Shown: positions 58,540 through 64,000 of the stretch, piece after piece
Layout of the letters: each line of letters starts with the position of its first letter
Position numbering within the stretch: position 1 is the first letter of the stretch
Assembly: GCF_000972845.2 (NCBI RefSeq)
Contig: NC_040027.1
Location: 11,089,760 to 11,153,759, forward strand
DNA: 64,000 nt
DNA from: Larimichthys crocea
Lineage: Eukaryota; Chordata; Actinopteri; Sciaenidae
Direction: 5' to 3'
Translations under genes and position numbers: made by a program
The notes under the pieces: model-generated
Seen by the model: only the letters and a program-made list of their open reading frames with translations
The model's database searches: none
Told to the model about the DNA's origin: nothing

Positions 58540-58680
58540 GGCCAGAAGGGATTGGCCATCTCCACCAATAAGCCCGGCCGTATATCTCACTTCATTTGGC
58601 TAATGTTGTGTCAGCAAAATAAGGCAGGGAAATAATAATGCGCGGCTATCTACATATGGAGAAGTAATGAAGGAGAGAGG
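58540..58680. promoter_or_regulatory. Enhancer-like block with a MAF half site
   Basis: GTCAGCAAAAT at 58610-58620 reads ATTTTGCTGAC on the other strand. That is the extended half-MARE form (AT-rich 5' extension plus TGCTGAC) favoured by large MAF proteins. The neighbouring sequence is non-repetitive. Confidence 0.35.
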
Positions 58681-60479
58681 GACGGAGTGGAGGGAGGAGA
58701 AGTGAGGGGGAATGAGCACAGGAGTGGAGAATTACAGCTGATATTAGAACTGGAGGATTTGCAGTCGTCTCTCTTATTCTGCGAGGTGACCGAAGGTGAT
58801 TCACCAAAAAAAGCAAAGCAAGCATTTTATTCTTCACTGTCTTATCAGGAAGCAGTGAGACTTTGTGTCTCGATATTGGTCTCTTGTAAATTCCATCATC
58901 ATTCATCCGGATGCCTGCACGGCCTGGTCACAGGTTTTATTTTTACCGTGACTGACATGTGTGGAGTTGCTGTACATTTCATCATATAAATAAACCTGAA
59001 AGTTATCTGTCACTACTTTTTGTCACCATCAGGTCTGACGAGAGGGGGCAGAGATTTTCTCTAGGGGTTTGGTTTTCACCGTCTTTTTCACTACGGGCTT
59101 TTTTATTTTTCCAGACTGGAAAAAAGGAAATGCAGAGGTTAATTTTGACAAAGATAATCCCTGGTTGCAGCACAATTTCATCAGAAAGTGTGAGGTGATG
59201 TCCCGAACTGAAGGGAAACGTCACGGGAGGCACCTCGACACAAGTCGTACAGGAAAATCTGCCCCGGGCTGCTGTTAATGAGAGCCATGTAACACAATCT
59301 GATTGATTTGTATGTGATAATCAACACACAGCTTCTCAACACCTTTTAAACCCAAAGAGGAACAAACTGAAAGATTGTTTCTCTTAGAGAGAGTAAGCAG
59401 AAAAGTTATATTCAAAGCTTTTATTTAGTCGAGCATATTAATGGTTAAAAACCGCTGACCGGTTTCCACCTCACAGAGTCTTCATCAGGGTGGAGATAGT
59501 AAAAAATGATTGATCACACCTCGTATAGACAGAACACCAACTGTAAACATTCCTCCATCATAGAGGCAAGAGGGAAACCGACTGGATTTGCACATTTGAT
59601 GCCGAGTTTTAATTTCGGGCGATATTTCAGATCCTGACATTCAAGGCCAACCCGTTCTCGCTCCCAACTCGTCAAATAAGGCAGCCTGGTCACTGTCCCT
59701 GTGCTTCAAAGTTGAACGTTGTACGTAACTTCGTCTGTCATTTTTGGATGTGCCCTTCTTGCGTCATGTTATGACGTGTCGTTGAAGTCAGGTGACGTAG
59801 TGTAAGGAGTGAAGAAGTCTGCTGGTTGTGCATGGATGGATGGGTCAAACGAACACAGGACCTTCGTGTAGGGAACTACTGTTCATGCTCAGCATGTAAC
59901 AAAAGGTCAACATTGCATAGGTGGCTTCCTTTGTTGAAGATACTGTATATAACAGGGCTGTGGGGGGCTGGAGCGAAGTCAGTTTGACTTAATCATAAGT
60001 TTTGCATGTAAAATAATTGCAGGAGCCATGTTAGTTATATATATTTGGAAATTTAAATAGGTGTGGCTATAGACATTAGCTGCACTAGCTCTTAAAAAGA
60101 TTGTACAGCACTAACCTGGTGCAGAACACAGATCCTGAAACCAGCAGTGGTCAGTTTGGTAGCCTACCGAGGGGGTTTTCTCGCCTGGTTTGGTGTCAGC
60201 TGTGCGGTTGATGACAGTGGTTCAATGAAAATCACCTCAGTGGTGTAAAGTTATTTCCTGTTGGTCTCGGGGGCTGTGCTCGAACCTGGTCCCATCTGAC
60301 TGCTGAGCCCAGATCTGTTGCCTGCAAATTGCAGCTTCAGTTCAGCATTTTTTGTACAAAACATGATCCAGTTTCATTTAAAATCAGTGCATATATTTCT
60401 GTTTTTGTACAGTAATCAGTATGGGTGGCCTTTGTAGTTCTTTGTAGTTTGTTTACATTTTTGATCTCTGGCCGTCTGT
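58681..60479. other. Intergenic DNA, no gene seen
   Basis: No coding region is supported. The phrase around 59450-59495 ('accgctgaccggtttccacc' then 'cagagtcttcatcaggg') resembles a dispersed teleost repeat, but is too short to assign. Confidence 0.4.
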
Positions 60480-60730
60480 CTCGGCGCACAGAGGCCATGT
60501 CAGTGTCACCTCGGTGTGCCGCCGCCTCAGAGTCATCTTTGGTTACCAGCGGATAAGCACTTTTCCCCTGATTGGTTTAGCCAGCGTCTCTTAATATCAT
60601 ATTGATGATAATTTCCCTGTAATGCGCCATTTGCACTAATTGTGATGCAGGGAGTGAGTAATGGCATGTGACTGCAGCCGCTCCCCAGCCACTCCTCAAC
60701 ACTTAATCTCCTGATTGTCCCAGAGAGACG
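60480..60730. promoter_or_regulatory. Enhancer-like block
   Basis: Compositionally balanced, non-repetitive sequence with CTAATTGTGATGC, CTGATTGGTTTAG and ATATTGATGATAA words close together. It is bounded by ordinary AT-rich and pyrimidine-rich DNA. It is a candidate conserved non-coding element by texture only. Confidence 0.3.
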
Positions 60731-62439
60731 AAACGTGACAAGATCGCCATAAACAACCTGCTTCCCCCCCCGAACACACACACACCAACCACAGCCCCTT
60801 CCTCCACTACTGACCTCTGTGCTACCCTACATCTCTCTCCCTCCTCCCTTACTGTTTTTGACTGAGTCTCGTCACTTCCCCTTTTATTTCTTACCCTTTT
60901 CTTTGTTTAAGACAATTTAATTTCTCCTCTCTCTCCTCCCGACCCTCACTTTGTGCTATTTTTTAATAGCTGATCAGTGTACATTGAGGAATGACAGCCA
61001 CACAATTCTGCTCATATATTTCAGTTCTGCTTTGTCCAGTTTTGTACAGCACTATGTTTCTCTCTCTGCCCTATCCCATCCCAAAACATACCTGGGGGAC
61101 AAGCACCAGAAACCGTCATGCATTCATTGAGTTAAAACAGACAGCAAGGCCGCAGTTATACTTCTGCAAAGATGAGGACATAAACACACTGTGGATCTTT
61201 ACAAAGTCGGGTTTTATGAGTAACCGTACGAGCGCAAAAACTCACATTTGGGAGATGATGCTTAAACTTCTCCCTGCATCTCAAACAAGCTGATTGAAAG
61301 GAAAAAAAAAGAAAAAGTCAAGTTTCATTTTACTTCTGTAAACATAAAAGAAAAAAAAAATGTCAAGTTGAAGTTTTCAAAAGACATTTCACGTTCGCTG
61401 CCGTGCAGCTCAGACAAGCTTAGTTAGTCTACAATGGTAGTGATGCTCAACCAGTTCACAAGAACATGCTGGCCTCTGAGATGTTTGTAGCTTCAAAACA
61501 CAGGGTTTTCTATCCATGTCTCCGGGCAAGACACTGAACCCAACAGTCAGGCCTGCACCGTGCAAGGTGGGTTCACTATTATTTGCTCTGAAATCAGATA
61601 TATTGATACCTATTGTTAAAGCTACATGGACACACAGCCTGACTCAGGTCCTGGATTCAACCTCGGTTTCTAAAAATCAAGAGGAAGTGAAGATGTCTAC
61701 TTCCTGTATGTTTTCCCTACATGGAAGCTAAATTAATTTTCATTTCATTATCAAATAAGTAACCAGAAATACAGTCTGTCTGTGCATGTAGAGACACATA
61801 TAACCAGATATATATGCTAATACCACTTAAGCAAATGAAATCATATAATTGGCCTTAACAGTTTAACCTTTGAACAATGAATTACTGCATGTCTGTACTC
61901 CATATGCAAACCATTTACATAAGAGTGCATAATTTAAATGCACTCTTTTTCATACCTTCCATCAGGCCACTAAATCGTCTTCTGCCTCTTTTTGTTCACA
62001 GATGTTTTATTTGCACACACACACACACACACACACACACTGAACACACAATTGCACCTGACAGTGGACCAGCTGATTTTCTCCTCTTTATCTGTGATTT
62101 GGGTGTGAAATCGATGTAGGTGGCCCATCTCCAGCCCTGCAGGGGGGAGAACATCAACAGACCTCAACAGAGTGAGGGCAGCAGGAGGATGGAAATCTGG
62201 GGAAATTATGATAATACTCATGGAAAAGGTATAATTCTGATGGTCATAGTTTGAATCACAGAGAAAAAGGAAATTGTTGCCTTTGCTTTATAAATGAATA
62301 CAAACTGATTTATCGATGCGAGGAGACAAAATTAGATATTTGAAAGAAGAATAAAAGCTATTTTCTTTGCACTGGATTGTTTTCTCCTCCTCCCATATCT
62401 ATGAGCTGGAAAAGAGGATGAGCTGCTGGTTGGGGGTGT
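60731..62439. other. Intergenic DNA, no gene seen
   Basis: No gene is supported. A (CA)n run lies at 62013-62040. The 'gggcaagacactgaaccc' phrase near 61525 resembles the body of a teleost SINE, but no Pol III head is attached. Confidence 0.4.
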
Positions 62440-62660
62440 AAAATGGAGTGCAGAGGGTTGAGTCAGGGACTGTTAACCCCATGGGAGGTTCAGAGCATCG
62501 GGCCTGATTCCCAGGCCATCTCATTGTTCCCGGCCCGGCTGTAATTTAGGAGGAAAGCGGCGTCAAAGCACCCATAAATCCTCCGTGTGCCGAAAGCGTC
62601 CCAATCTCAATCTGTCAGCGAGACACTGGTCAGCCGGTAAATACCTATCGCCCGCTCTTC
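62440..62660. promoter_or_regulatory. Enhancer-like block
   Basis: Non-repetitive and CpG-containing, with GGGTTGAGTCAGGG (an AP-1/MARE-like core), GGCTGTAATTTAGG and CCCATAAATCC words. Function is inferred from texture only. Confidence 0.25.
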
Positions 62661-63059
62661 TTCGTGTGATCACACACATGGGAACACACACACACACACA
62701 TAAGCACACGGTTTTGATTGTGTGCATGTATATCTACTTTTCTAGTTCTACATGAAGCCGCTTTGCTGAGGTAGCAAGTTTGCGAGATGAGCACTAAATG
62801 CACAGATGTGCAAACACACTCACACAGCACACGCTCAACATATGCAGGGTATTGTACAGCCATTGTTCAAGGCTGTTTTCTTTACAGCAGACAGACTGAA
62901 CGAAAGAAGATTAAAGAGGACGATGCGAGCAAGTAACACACAGTTTAGATTCCTGTTATATAAATAGTCCTGTTATTGTTCACTGATACATACAACTAAA
63001 AACTGGACACAGTAAAGAATCAGCTGCAGACAAAAGTCCTGATACAATTTTTAATTAAG

Positions 63060-63760
63060 ATCAACATGCAGCAAGATAAAAAAAAAAAAGTTATCCGATC
63101 TGAGGGATTTCCATGCCTTTAGAGCAAGGAAAGGGGGATGGAAAGAAGAAGAGAGGAGAAAAGGAAAGAAGGAAGGAAAGAGACAAGAAATAAGGACATC
63201 AGTAAGTAAGGAGTAAGAGAAAGAGAAGAAATGAGAGGATGAGAAATGAATAAGAAAAGAAGGATGCAAGAAAGGAAGAGTGAAAAAAGAAGGAAGTACA
63301 GGAAAGTGAAGGACAGAAGCAAAAGGATGGACATAGGGAGCGAAAGATTTAAAAGAAATAGGAGGAAAGAAGGTGGACAGATGGACGAACGAAAGAAGAA
63401 AAGTTGTTAAGAAGAAAGACAAAGAAGCAAAAGAAGAAGGAAAGAAAGAAGAACAATGACACAAGGAAGGACACGGGCAAGAAATAAGGATACCAGTATG
63501 TAGGATAACAAGATAAGGGACAGAAGGACACGGAAAATAAAGGCCAGATGCAAAAAGGGACACGAGGGAGAAAGAATGAAACAAAAGGAAAAGAATGGAG
63601 GACAAGAAGAATGAATGAAGGAAGGCAAGAACAAGAAAGTGAAGGACAGAAGATAAAAATATAAAAACAATGAGGAGAGAGCGAAAGAAGGAAGAAAGAC
63701 AATGGAGTAATGAACTGAGATACGAAAGACAAATAAAGAGTAACTCCAACTCCACGGTGG
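63060..63760 (+). repeat. 0.7-kb polypurine tract (GAAGGAAAG-rich)
   Basis: Strong A+G bias on the + strand with loose AAGGA, AAAGAAGG and GAAAG repeats. The long minus-strand open frames (Phe/Ser/Leu-rich) are read-through of this tract. It is the mirror-image composition of the 55925-56925 tract. Confidence 0.85.
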
Positions 63761-64000
63761 AGTAAAAGTAGAACATCTCAGTGCAAATACATGAATGCCA
63801 GTACTATAATGTATACACACAGTATGTTGTACTGCTGACCCTGAGTACCGTTCTGTAGCGAAATCAGATTCTGGTTGTGGCTGCATGTGAAGAAGCGGAA
63901 GTGCTTTCCCTCCCTCCCTCTTTAAAGTGCCACACCTCAAACAGAAAAACTTATTTAAAGAATCTCTTAAATGTACTTCTGCATGTAACCACAAAACATA
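63761..64000. other. Window end, no gene seen
   Basis: Ordinary non-coding sequence; a short CCCTCC run lies near 63907-63920. Confidence 0.4.

Noticed and set aside
63051..63994. Minus-strand open frames of 195-241 residues
   Set aside because: They lie opposite a polypurine tract; Phe/Ser/Leu low complexity with no family motif.

Overview
The window is vertebrate genomic DNA, almost certainly from a ray-finned (teleost) fish. The signs are an intronless large-MAF gene, very dense (CA/TG)n microsatellites, tRNA-headed teleost-type SINEs, hAT-type and fold-back MITEs, and long non-coding stretches. I can support one protein-coding gene: mafa, the MafA bZIP transcription factor, at 2524-3462 on the + strand. 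Every other long open frame is low-complexity repeat read as protein.

Layout. 1-1360: upstream flank with a compact cluster of homeodomain-like and Onecut-like sites (about 90-300). 1362-1450: a canonical promoter (octamer, inverted CCAAT, TATA). About 1472-2523: a long leader with six short, closed upstream ORFs, the last ending one base before the mafa start. 2524-3462: the single-exon CDS. 3463 to about 5730: a 2.3-kb 3' UTR with two perfect Pumilio-type sites and a terminal AATAAA. 5731-20391: non-coding DNA with microsatellites, one fold-back element and some regulatory-looking blocks.

20392-46460 is the oddest part. A 1.4-kb block (20392-21776) is repeated at 21941-23302, and that second copy ends at a 10-N gap. 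Around it, an 11-13-kb unit (21773-35101) is repeated head-to-tail at 35102-46460. Much of the difference between copies is single-base and homopolymer indels. One copy carries a 445-bp hAT-type insertion with a perfect 8-bp target duplication, and the corresponding stretch of the other copy is an unmatched pyrimidine-rich 1.3 kb. I read this as probable false duplication or unpolished gap filling, with a real recent tandem duplication as the alternative. 46461-64000 is single-copy non-coding DNA with SINE and MITE fragments, a 1-kb polypyrimidine tract, a 0.7-kb polypurine tract and several blocks that look like conserved enhancers, two of which hold good MAF recognition sequences.

How it may work together: MafA is a lineage transcription factor (beta cell and lens in vertebrates), and such genes often sit in gene-poor DNA filled with distal enhancers. 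The MARE-like sites, Onecut-like sites and DR1 elements fit regulation of mafa by itself and by endoderm/pancreas factors. That is inference from motifs; conservation could not be tested here.
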